Assembly (NCBI GenBank): GCA_017354095.1
Contig: JAFMRP010000122.1
Coordinates: 979 to 9,416 of the forward strand
Direction: 5' to 3'
DNA length: 8,438 nucleotides
DNA from: Ktedonobacteraceae bacterium
Lineage (GTDB): Bacteria; Chloroflexota; Ktedonobacteria; Ktedonobacterales; Ktedonobacteraceae
The notes under the pieces are model-generated. The model was not told the DNA's origin. It was given only the letters and a program-made list of their open reading frames with translations, and searched no databases. This document shows positions 1-5,852 of this stretch, one piece after another. The position numbers and the translations under genes are program-made. Every line of letters begins with the position of its first letter. The first letter of the stretch is position 1.

Positions 1-15
1 GGATTGGATCATCTC

Positions 16-95
16 TGCACGATAACAAGAAGTCTTGCACATTCAAACGACTTACGGTATGCTTTCGAGAAAGGGCGTGCAAAGCAATATGTGCA
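16..95. promoter_or_regulatory. Cluster of four TGCAC/GTGCA sites upstream of the SorC-family gene
   Basis: TGCAC occurs at 16-20 and 36-40 (20 bp apart, about two helical turns). Its reverse complement GTGCA occurs at 77-81 and 91-95 (14 bp apart). TGCACAT at 36-42 and ATGTGCA at 89-95 form a 7-bp inverted pair. The second copy overlaps the -35 box of the predicted promoter and the last two lie downstream of its -10 box. SorC-family regulators often act on their own or adjacent promoters, so autoregulation is a reasonable inference, but no published operator is matched. Confidence 0.35.
35..63 (+). promoter_or_regulatory. Predicted sigma-70-type promoter for the SorC-family regulator
   Basis: The -35 box TTGCAC (35-40) and the -10 box TATGCT (58-63) are separated by exactly 17 bp. 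The -10 hexamer and spacing are the same as in the promoters predicted at 2546-2574 and 6780-6808. Transcription would begin near 70, giving a leader of about 88 nt before the chosen ATG. The -35 box overlaps one of the TGCAC repeats, so a bound repressor could block it. Confidence 0.5.
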
Positions 96-157
96 TTCTC
101 CCCTTTTAGCGTTGTGTTAAAATAGATGTGTTTTTTTATGAAAAGAGAAGAGACTCT

Positions 158-1198
158 ATGCCAGAGGGTATTCAAGGAAGCACGAGTGAAGCGAGGCTCC
201 TGAATGATGAGCGCTTCTTGCGCAAAATTTCATATATGTATTATGAGGAAGGCCATTCTCAGGAAGCCATCGCAACTATGGAGTATTGTTCCAGGCCTAC
301 TATTAGTAAAGCCCTGCAAAAAGCCAAAGACAGGGGTATCGTCCGTATTTCGATCGTTCCTGACGTGCGTACGGGTTATTTGCGCAATCTCTCACGAGAA
401 GTACGTACACAGCTTGGTCTGGAGGATCTCATTCTGGTCGCTGGCCGCAACATGAATGCGGTCGCAGCCCACAACCAACTTGATGAAGTCGTCACAGAGA
501 TTGCGAGCGCGGCTGCCGATTACCTGGATCAATTGCTCAATGACTCTGATATTCTGGCTATTTCGGGCGGCAGGACGTTTATGCGGAACGTTATACGCTA
601 TTTGAAACCGACCAGGGCTCTTCCGCATATGCAAGTGGTAGCGACGATTGGCTTTGTTGAATCGCGCACCAGCTTTGGCGATGCGAACCTCATTGCGTAT
701 GACCTAGCTGAAGCATATGGGGCGAACCATCTCTGGTTTCCCTGCCCTGCCTTTTTTCCTGATGAGGACCTGGTGGAGCGTACTCGTCAACTTCCCATTA
801 TTAAAGATGCCTATGAGATGATGACACGCGCGAATGTGGTGGTGACGGGACTGTGGACCCCACATACCAATCAGGATATGATCAAGCGAGGAATCCTTAC
901 TTCAGAACAGGTGACAGCCATCGAAGCATACAGACCGGTGGTGGATATCAATCACTGGGTCTTCGATGCCTTTGGGAGATGCATCAATGAGACGCTCAAG
1001 CCGTTCCCTTATACACTCTCGGGCCTGGAGATCCCCAGCCTCAAAGAGAGAATCCAGCGAGGCAATACCAAAGTGATCCTGGTCGCAGGTGGAGGCCCTT
1101 CCTACGTTTCCGCAATCCGGGCCACCTTGCGGGCAGGGCTGGCAAACATTCTGATCACGGACCATATCACTGCCCAGCTTCTGCTCATCGATAACTAG
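158..1198 (+). CDS. SorC/DeoR-type sugar-binding transcriptional regulator
   Basis: A 346-residue protein with the SorC-family layout: an N-terminal helix-turn-helix (about residues 20-60, with the stretch SQEAIATMEYCSRPTISKAL) followed by a sugar-phosphate-binding effector domain to the C-terminus. Family landmarks are the ISGGRT loop (about 135-140), the VATIGF and FGDANLIAYDLAEAYGA segments, ANVVVTGLW, and the C-terminal GGGPSYVSAIRATLRAG...LITDHITAQLLL block. These proteins repress or activate carbohydrate-use genes and release DNA on binding a phosphorylated sugar; the ligand cannot be read from this sequence. The ATG at 158 is preferred because a purine-rich AGAGAAGAG tract lies just upstream. 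A GTG at 128 is in frame and would add ten residues, but it lacks a good ribosome site. The gene faces a convergent neighbour 46 bp away; no target operon is visible to the right, so its targets may lie to the left of the window. Confidence 0.9.
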   Translation: MPEGIQGSTSEARLLNDERFLRKISYMYYEEGHSQEAIATMEYCSRPTISKALQKAKDRGIVRISIVPDVRTGYLRNLSREVRTQLGLEDLILVAGRNMNAVAAHNQLDEVVTEIASAAADYLDQLLNDSDILAISGGRTFMRNVIRYLKPTRALPHMQVVATIGFVESRTSFGDANLIAYDLAEAYGANHLWFPCPAFFPDEDLVERTRQLPIIKDAYEMMTRANVVVTGLWTPHTNQDMIKRGILTSEQVTAIEAYRPVVDINHWVFDAFGRCINETLKPFPYTLSGLEIPSLKERIQRGNTKVILVAGGGPSYVSAIRATLRAGLANILITDHITAQLLLIDN

Positions 1199-1218
1199 GC
1201 TATCACCTCTTTCCTAAT

Positions 1219-1234
1219 CTGGCATGTTCGCCAG
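1219..1234. other. Small hairpin between convergent genes
   Basis: CTGGC (1219-1223) pairs with GCCAG (1230-1234) around a 6-nt loop in the 46-bp gap between two convergent stop codons. A nested short palindrome, TCGCC/GGCGA, lies at about 1228-1238. There is no T tract on either strand, so terminator function is only a possibility based on position. Confidence 0.2.
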
Positions 1235-1244
1235 GCGAGGTCGG

Positions 1245-1799
1245 CTATGACGCGCTCTGGCTACTGTGGCGCCTGCGGAAACGGCGAACTTTGAGGAGAT
1301 TCGCGCATTTGTCGCTGGTACAATAGCGCCTGGTACGGCTCTTACTCTCGTCGTAGAACACCCAGCGGCAATGCGTGTTCGCGCATATCTTGAGCCTTTG
1401 AGGATCGTACCGGGTCAGCAGATGCACAAACGAGGAAACAATCTCTGCCTGTACCCAGTGCCAGTCTCTGCTCTGCGGCACCAGTTCCAGCCGATACCCA
1501 TCGTCGTCCGCACTCAGGCAACGACTCGCCATACTCCGGCGCATGACGGAGTTGAGCATATCAAGATCACGCTGCTGCAGTTGTCCCTCCACTGTTACCA
1601 CTTCTACTGCCTGCTGCAATACTGTACGCAATGTGATTAATTCGCCCAGCATCTCCTGGTCTGGAGGGCATTCGGTCTGTAGATGCCAACGGGTCTGAAA
1701 TTGCTTCAACCAGTCTGGGCGCAAGAGATCATCCCTGGTCCACCGGCCACGAAAATCGCGGAACTCACTATTAATAAAATCAAGGCAAGCTGCATCCAT
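1245..1799 (-). CDS. ABATE/CGNR-type zinc-finger protein with variant tetrad
   Basis: A 184-residue protein matching the ABATE plus CGNR architecture. The N-terminal CLDFINSEFRDFRGRW segment resembles the family's characteristic start, the middle is a helical domain (about 30-130), and the C-terminus holds four cysteines: C139-x4-C144-x15-C160-x4-C165, followed by a basic tail (KVRRFRRRH). In the family this cluster binds zinc and is thought to contact DNA, so a transcriptional role is inferred; substrates and targets are unknown. The signature tetrad CGNR reads CANL here, while the cysteines and the following KVRRF are kept, so the fold is probably intact. An in-frame TAG at 1803-1805 lies two codons upstream, so the ATG at 1799 is the first possible ATG. 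The ribosome site is weak (GTGAG). The gene converges on the SorC-type regulator. I found no convincing promoter. Confidence 0.85.
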   Translation of the reverse strand: MDAACLDFINSEFRDFRGRWTRDDLLRPDWLKQFQTRWHLQTECPPDQEMLGELITLRTVLQQAVEVVTVEGQLQQRDLDMLNSVMRRSMASRCLSADDDGYRLELVPQSRDWHWVQAEIVSSFVHLLTRYDPQRLKICANTHCRWVFYDESKSRTRRYCTSDKCANLLKVRRFRRRHSSQSAS

Positions 1800-1832
1800 C
1801 GGCTATACTCACTGGTCATCAGAACATTAAAA

Positions 1833-1852
1833 GGAGCAAGTACAAACGCTCC
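1833..1852. repeat. Inverted repeat in the leader of the CGNR-type gene
   Basis: GGAGC (1833-1837) and GCTCC (1848-1852) are perfect inverted arms with a 10-nt loop, 34 bp upstream of the minus-strand start at 1799. A CTGGTCA word flanks it on both sides (about 1812-1818 and 1853-1859). It could be an operator or an mRNA leader hairpin. The short arms make this a weak call. Confidence 0.25.
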
Positions 1853-1918
1853 CTGGTCAATAATACCATGCATATCATCCTACACGATAATCGCCTGTAT
1901 GAAAAGAGCTTGTAGTAT

Positions 1919-1941
1919 CCTGTCAAACTTCGTTTGACAGG
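1919..1941. repeat. Perfect 10-bp-arm palindrome
   Basis: CCTGTCAAAC (1919-1928) and GTTTGACAGG (1932-1941) are perfect inverted arms around TTC. A transcript would form a very tight hairpin. There is no following T tract on either strand, so it does not look like a standard intrinsic terminator. It sits at the left edge of the repeat-rich intergenic block and may be an interspersed palindromic element or an operator. Confidence 0.6.
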
Positions 1942-1958
1942 TGCGCTGGTCTCTTGTC

Positions 1959-2009
1959 CAGGCTGCCAACGCCGCTAGCACGGCTACCGCTACGCGGTCA
2001 GGCAGCCTG
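1959..2009. repeat. REP-like element with possible three-way-junction fold
   Basis: The outer arms CAGGCTGCC (1959-1967) and GGCAGCCTG (2001-2009) are a perfect 9-bp inverted repeat. The 33 nt between them hold two further inverted pairs, GCCG/CGGC enclosing CTAGCA and ACCGC/GCGGT enclosing TAC, so the 51-bp element could fold as a stem carrying two hairpins. It lies in non-coding DNA between divergently oriented genes. It may belong to a genome-wide repeat family; that is inference, since only one copy is in the window. Confidence 0.55.
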
Positions 2010-2024
2010 AGAGGCATCGCCTGT

Positions 2025-2051
2025 GGCGGCGTGGGGGGAGGTTCAGGAGGG
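2025..2051 (+). other. G-rich tract with quadruplex potential
   Basis: At least five runs of two or more G lie within 27 bases, the longest being six (2033-2038), followed by GGAGG and GG near the right end. The spacing would permit a two-tier G-quadruplex on the plus strand. It sits between the three-way-junction element and the first palindrome/repeat module. Function is not established. Confidence 0.3.
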
Positions 2052-2088
2052 CTGTAAGATTCCAGGGTTTCATGTGAGCAGAGATGAA

Positions 2089-2195
2089 GCCAGGGGAAAT
2101 TCCCCGTACGAAACCCTTCACAACCCTTCACACGGCCTGTAGAGCCGATGCAACCCTTCACAGAACACTTCACGGACCCTTCACAACCCTTCACA
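2089..2195. repeat. Repeat module 1: palindrome plus phased ACCCTTCACA units
   Basis: The module opens with GCCAGGGGAAATTCCCCGT, which contains the inverted arms GGGGAA and TTCCCC (2093-2105). The 10-mer ACCCTTCACA then occurs at 2113, 2123, 2153, 2176 and 2186, with a degenerate copy ACACTTCACG at 2165. Neighbouring starts are 10-12 bp apart, apart from one 30-bp interval filled by exactly two unit lengths holding a CGGC/GCCG hairpin. All copies therefore lie on nearly the same DNA face, which is typical of iterated protein-binding sites, although a simple expanding satellite is equally possible. No gene is supported here. Confidence 0.7.
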
Positions 2196-2226
2196 GCCGT
2201 CCCAAATGAAGCTTCAAAGTTCAGAG

Positions 2227-2286
2227 GCCAGGGGGTAAATTTCCCGTGCAAAAAAAGCGTCACACCAAGCGTCATAAGCGTCACAG
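2227..2286. repeat. Repeat module 2: related palindrome plus AAGCGTCA units
   Basis: GCCAGGGGGTAAATTTCCCG begins at 2227 and is a diverged copy of the opening of module 1, 138 bp away. It is followed by a run of A and three copies of AAGCGTCA (2255-2262, 2267-2274, 2276-2283), two of them extended to TCACA as in module 1. The same order, palindrome first and then short direct repeats, shows that the two modules are related by duplication or belong to one repeat family. Confidence 0.65.
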
Positions 2287-2289
2287 CAT

Positions 2290-2420
2290 CCCTGGTATTC
2301 CGACCCCTAACGACGCTGGCGCGTCTCCTGCTGCGCAGTCGGGTGGGGTTGGTAAGGTAGTACATGTAGAGCGGATTGAGGGCTTTAACGGTCTCCAGTG
2401 GCTGATCAATGATCAATTGA
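2290..2420. other. Non-coding stretch with nested inverted repeats
   Basis: CCGAC (2300-2304) pairs with GTCGG (2338-2342). Inside it, GACGC/GCGTC (2312-2316 and 2321-2325) forms a hairpin with a 4-nt loop, next to the 8-bp palindrome CTGCGCAG (2331-2338). This echoes the nested design of the 1959-2009 element. Further right, TGATCAA is repeated in tandem at 2403-2409 and 2410-2416. No gene is recognisable on either strand. Confidence 0.35.
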
Positions 2421-2447
2421 AATGCGTTTTTGCATCAATAGATGTGC

Positions 2448-2593
2448 ATATGTGCCATATTAACGCAGACTTCTTACACATTTTTGTCGTGATCCTATCT
2501 GTATCTCTCTGCCAGAGTGATGATAACTTGCAAGTATCTGTCACATTGACATGGTTCTCCGAGGGTGATATGCTGTCTGTCAAATTATACAGA
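2448..2593. promoter_or_regulatory. Cluster of small palindromes around the LuxR-type promoter
   Basis: Four perfect inverted repeats lie in 146 bp: ATATG-TGC-CATAT (2448-2460), ACTTGCAAGT (2526-2535), TGTCA-CAT-TGACA (2539-2551, covering the -35 box) and TCTGT-N8-ACAGA (2576-2593, at the expected transcription start). In addition, TCTGTCACATT (2537-2547) and TCTGTCAAATT (2576-2586) form a 10-of-11 direct repeat, 39 bp apart, flanking the promoter core. Positions over the -35 box and start site would suit repression or autoregulation. The binding protein is unknown. Confidence 0.4.
2546..2574 (+). promoter_or_regulatory. Strong sigma-70-type promoter for the LuxR-type regulator
   Basis: A consensus -35 box TTGACA (2546-2551) is followed after 17 bp by TATGCT (2569-2574), with TG-A just before the -10 box forming an extended -10. 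The predicted start is near 2581, giving a leader of about 36 nt to the GTG at 2617. The same box pair occurs upstream of the WD40 gene. Confidence 0.7.
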
Positions 2594-2602
2594 TTAACGT
2601 GC

Positions 2603-2608
2603 GAGGAG
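2603..2608 (+). promoter_or_regulatory. Ribosome binding site deciding the LuxR-type start
   Basis: GAGGAG ends 8 nt before the GTG at 2617, a near-ideal Shine-Dalgarno arrangement. This favours 2617 over an in-frame GTG at 2599, which lies upstream of the site, and over the ATG at 2701, which has no ribosome site. An out-of-frame ATG directly followed by TAG (2612-2617) overlaps the GTG start. Confidence 0.65.
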
Positions 2609-2616
2609 CGTATGTA

Positions 2617-5600
2617 GTGCCTGAGCGAGAGCTCATTCCTCAACAGATCGTTCATGTGTTTGGACAGGCAGAACAAGAAGCGTATGTGCGTACGATTTCA
2701 ATGCGCGCGGTGACGTTTACCTGTGAAGTCTGTCACAAGACAACTACACAGATGCGTTATCCCGGCCCTTTGCCACGTTATTGCTCTCCTGAATGCCAGG
2801 CCATCCGCGCCAGCGTTTTGAACGAGACGCGTGTACGGAAGCAGCGCGAGAAGCGTCGGGCCATGCGGAAAACTCGTAGCAAGGCGAAAGACGCGGTTCA
2901 TCTTTCACATGACGAGGAAGCCTTCTCATACCCTGCGGTTCCGCTGCTTCTGACCAAGTTATCTCCTCCGCGTTTGTCTCCTTTGCTCATCGAGCGTCCC
3001 CATTTGCTGAGTCAGCTTGATAGAACACTTCTCCACGCGGTCACGTTGCTCCAAGCTCCTGCCGGTTTTGGCAAAACGACGCTGGTGAACCAGTGGATCG
3101 CTATGCGCAGCGGACACGACGATTTTCCCACTCTCGCCTGGATATCGCTCGACGCTGGCGATAATGATTTGTTCGGCTTCTGGCACTGCGTAACGGCTGC
3201 ATGTGACACCTTTCTCCCACAAGGGAAGAGTGGGGGCATTCCATCGGCCTCAGCATTGCTCTCTTCTACGATACAATCACCCTTCACGTCACATACAGTA
3301 CAGGAGGTGCTCACACGCCTGCTCAATACACTGGCGTATCAGGGAAAGAGTGGCATACTTGTACTGGATGACTATCATGTCATTACTGAGACACGTATTC
3401 ATGAGTCGCTAGCTTTTTTTCTTGATTACCTACCGCAGACGATCCATGTCTTGCTGCTTTCCCGTGTTGAACCACCTCTGCCCTTCTTGCGCTGGCGGGT
3501 CAAAGGGGCAGTATATGAACTGCGCTCTGTTGATCTCCGTTTTTCTTCCGAGGAGACAACAACCTTTCTGCGCCAGATATTGTCATCCCCAATCTCAGAG
3601 ACAGACCTGAAGCAACTCGATGCATCGCTGGGTGGCTGGGCTGCTGGATTGCGCTTACTCGCCCTGGCACTGCAGGGGAGGAAGAGTACCTCTTCTCTCG
3701 AACAGATCCTCTTCCCACCCAATGCGGATGCAGATTCCTCTTTGCTCCACCGTCCTCTCCTCGATTACCTGGTGACGGAGATAGTAGAAACACAACCTCA
3801 ACCCATCCAACGCTTTCTCCTGGAGACCAGTATGCTTCAACGCTTGAATGGTCCCCTTTGCGAGGCCGTTACGGGCAACGAGGAGAGCACGTTGCTGCTG
3901 CAGACGATTGAGCAAGCAGGTCTCTTCCTAGAGGTTTTATCTGGGCCGGGAGGATGGTACCGCTATCACACCTTCTTCGCGGAAGCCCTACGCCGTGAAG
4001 CAGTTCACCGCCTGGGTGACGAAGCGCTTTCAGCTTTATCAAGATGCTCAAGCTCCTGGTACGAGCAGCAGGGGATGCTCTCCGAGGCGATTGAGGCGGC
4101 CCTGCTGGCACGCGATACCGAACAGATCGTGCGGCTTATCGAGCGTATCGCCGCGCGAGAGCCTGTTTATGATCCAAAAACAATGCTCCGCTGGCTAGAG
4201 GCGATCCCCGAAGCAACAGTGCGCGAGTCCCCAATGCTCTGCTTTATTGCATCCTTAGCATACCAGGCTTTGCAGGAGGGGCAAGCTCTTTCTGAAGACC
4301 CTTTCTTCTCCGAGGGGAGCAGCTTACACTCCGAGATGTGGCTTCAGCTGGCTGAAGACGGCTGGCGTCGCCAAGGCAATTTGCCCTGGCTTGGCGTGAT
4401 TTGGGCCTCGCGGGCGATAAGCACTCTGGAGCACGGGCCATTTCCTCTTGTGCTAGAGTATGCTCAGCAGGCGCTCGCACTGCTTCCGCAGGAGGACCTG
4501 GATATCCGTATGCGCATATTACACAGTGCTTGCCAGCTCCTGGTCGCTATGGAGAAGCTGCTGAGTGGCTTTCTGAACGAGGCCCGCTCCCTCATCCTGG
4601 AGGCATTGCCTCGTAGCCAGACTCCAGGGTACAGCTATCTCACGCTCCAGGTTCGCCTGGCTTTGGGGAGATGTCACCTGCTTGCCGGAGAGCATCTCCA
4701 GGCCCAGGAGCAGTATGCGCAGGTTCTCTCTGAGGCTCATGCCCAGGAAGATCATGAGTTGATAGCGGATGCGCTTCTATCGCTGGCCCTCCTCTCGTTT
4801 GAGTGGAACGATGACGCTGTTGTAGAGCAACAAGTGCAGGAGGCCCTGGAGCATATTGGCTTTGCACGTCATCAGAGACAAGAGTTGCAGGAGCGTGCCA
4901 CTTTTCAGCTCTCCCTCCTCCAGTATGTTCAGGGACAAACGACTGAAGCCCTGGCGCAAATGACCAGACAGCTTACACGCCTCCAAAACAGCACTTCCTC
5001 CGGCATTCTCGAATTGCTACCCCTTATTGTGGGCTGGCAAGGGCGCTTACTGATTGAGGTGGGCGAACTGGAGACTGCCGCACGTCATTTGGAGGCACAG
5101 ACCCACAATCAAGAGCAACTTCCCTTCATTCAGTATCTAGGAACACAAATCGTACAGGGACGTCTTTTGCTGGCGCAAGGGAAGGCAGAAGCCGCTTTCG
5201 CTCATTTTGAGCGCTTGCTTTCTGAGAATATGGTGCGCCAGCATCACTATTACGTATTGGAAATTCAGCTTTTACAGGTTATGGCTCATGTTGCCTGCAA
5301 ACGGGATCAGCAGGCGCAACACTCTTTGCGACAGGTTCTCACACAGGCGATGGATGAAAGGTTTGTTCGCCTCTTCGTGAGCGAAGGAAAACCGCTGATC
5401 CCTCTGCTCCGTTCACTGCTACCAGATTTACAAAAGGAGCAAAAACTGCGCGCATATGCATTGATGATCTTACGTGCTATTACCCGGGCTACTCGTTCTT
5501 CTCTCTCTCCCATGCCTACTACAGATGAACTGCTTTATGAGCCATTATCTGCGCAGGAGCAGCGTGTACTCCGATTGCTGGCTACAGGTTGGACGAACAA

Positions 5601-5730
5601 AGCGATTGCGAATGAGCTGGTGGTATCGGTGAACACGGTGAAAGATCATATAAAACATCTTTACCGCAAACTGGGAGTCAGTAATCGCCTCGAAGCCAGC
5701 GAGGCTGCACATCGCCTCAAACTTCTCTAG
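2617..5730 (+). CDS. MalT-like LuxR-family STAND ATPase regulator with N-terminal zinc-finger module
   Basis: A 1037-residue cytoplasmic regulator. Order of parts: a four-cysteine module C36-x2-C39-x16-C56-x3-C60 (CEVC...RYCSPEC), then a strongly basic linker (about 70-92); a STAND/NB-ARC-like ATPase with Walker A APAGFGKTT (about 147-155), Walker B ILVLDDYH (aspartates 251-252), the GGWAAGLRLL helix typical of MalT-type proteins (about 339) and a winged-helix segment ending in YRYHTFFAEALRRE (about 447-460); a long helical repeat (TPR-like) region (about 480-960); and a C-terminal LuxR helix-turn-helix (about 977-1033: LSAQEQRVLRLLATGWTNKAIANEL...VNTVKDHIKHLYRKLGV). By analogy with MalT, ligand and ATP binding drive oligomerisation and activation of target promoters; the inducer is unknown. 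The start is a GTG with GAGGAG at ideal distance. The N-terminal cysteine module is unusual for this family and is continuous with the rest, with no frameshift visible. It has its own promoter and a candidate terminator. Confidence 0.93.
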   Translation: MPERELIPQQIVHVFGQAEQEAYVRTISMRAVTFTCEVCHKTTTQMRYPGPLPRYCSPECQAIRASVLNETRVRKQREKRRAMRKTRSKAKDAVHLSHDEEAFSYPAVPLLLTKLSPPRLSPLLIERPHLLSQLDRTLLHAVTLLQAPAGFGKTTLVNQWIAMRSGHDDFPTLAWISLDAGDNDLFGFWHCVTAACDTFLPQGKSGGIPSASALLSSTIQSPFTSHTVQEVLTRLLNTLAYQGKSGILVLDDYHVITETRIHESLAFFLDYLPQTIHVLLLSRVEPPLPFLRWRVKGAVYELRSVDLRFSSEETTTFLRQILSSPISETDLKQLDASLGGWAAGLRLLALALQGRKSTSSLEQILFPPNADADSSLLHRPLLDYLVTEIVETQPQPIQRFLLETSMLQRLNGPLCEAVTGNEESTLLLQTIEQAGLFLEVLSGPGGWYRYHTFFAEALRREAVHRLGDEALSALSRCSSSWYEQQGMLSEAIEAALLARDTEQIVRLIERIAAREPVYDPKTMLRWLEAIPEATVRESPMLCFIASLAYQALQEGQALSEDPFFSEGSSLHSEMWLQLAEDGWRRQGNLPWLGVIWASRAISTLEHGPFPLVLEYAQQALALLPQEDLDIRMRILHSACQLLVAMEKLLSGFLNEARSLILEALPRSQTPGYSYLTLQVRLALGRCHLLAGEHLQAQEQYAQVLSEAHAQEDHELIADALLSLALLSFEWNDDAVVEQQVQEALEHIGFARHQRQELQERATFQLSLLQYVQGQTTEALAQMTRQLTRLQNSTSSGILELLPLIVGWQGRLLIEVGELETAARHLEAQTHNQEQLPFIQYLGTQIVQGRLLLAQGKAEAAFAHFERLLSENMVRQHHYYVLEIQLLQVMAHVACKRDQQAQHSLRQVLTQAMDERFVRLFVSEGKPLIPLLRSLLPDLQKEQKLRAYALMILRAITRATRSSLSPMPTTDELLYEPLSAQEQRVLRLLATGWTNKAIANELVVSVNTVKDHIKHLYRKLGVSNRLEASEAAHRLKLL

Positions 5731-5783
5731 TGGGTTAACCTGATAACCACCCACTCAACTCCCCATTGGGGGGGTGTTTCCTT
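5731..5783 (+). terminator. Candidate terminator after the LuxR-type gene
   Basis: Two adjoining hairpins start right after the stop codon. The first is GTGG-(G)-TTA with TAACCAC around a 6-nt loop (about 5731-5750). The second is CTCCCC (5759-5764) with GGGGGG (5768-5773), including one G-T wobble, around ATT, followed by GTGTTTCCTT. The T tract is poor but the second stem is very GC-rich. It would separate this gene from the dehydrogenase downstream. Confidence 0.5.
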
Positions 5784-5852
5784 CCCATGCCTCGACTATA
5801 CTTCTGGCATAGACCAATAAAAAATAAAAGTCATACTGGAAAGGAAGTTACA

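Noticed and set aside
1266..1640. A plus-strand open frame opposite the CGNR-type gene.
   Set aside because: It is a shadow of a clear zinc-domain protein on the other strand.
2113..2283. Possible CRISPR array.
   Set aside because: Units are only 8-10 bp, mostly tandem, with no unique spacers of about 30 bp and no cas gene.
1919..2342. Insertion sequence or MITE with terminal repeats.
   Set aside because: No transposase remnant, no matching terminal inverted repeats at the two ends and no target duplication could be identified. It is kept as a set of separate repeats.
1880..2416. A 178-codon open frame on the minus strand with repeated VKGCEG-like words.
   Set aside because: Its repetitive content is simply the translation of the ACCCTTCACA and AAGCGTCA DNA repeats and palindromes. 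It has no recognisable domain and no good ribosome site.
2246..2617. A 123-codon open frame on the plus strand ending at the LuxR-type start.
   Set aside because: It begins inside repeat module 2 and runs through the promoter and palindromes of the next gene. Composition is not protein-like and no family is recognised.
5766..5852. Upstream ATG extending the dehydrogenase by 29 residues.
   Set aside because: The extension overlaps the terminator hairpin and precedes the normal SDR N-terminus, whereas the ATG at 5853 has a proper ribosome site.
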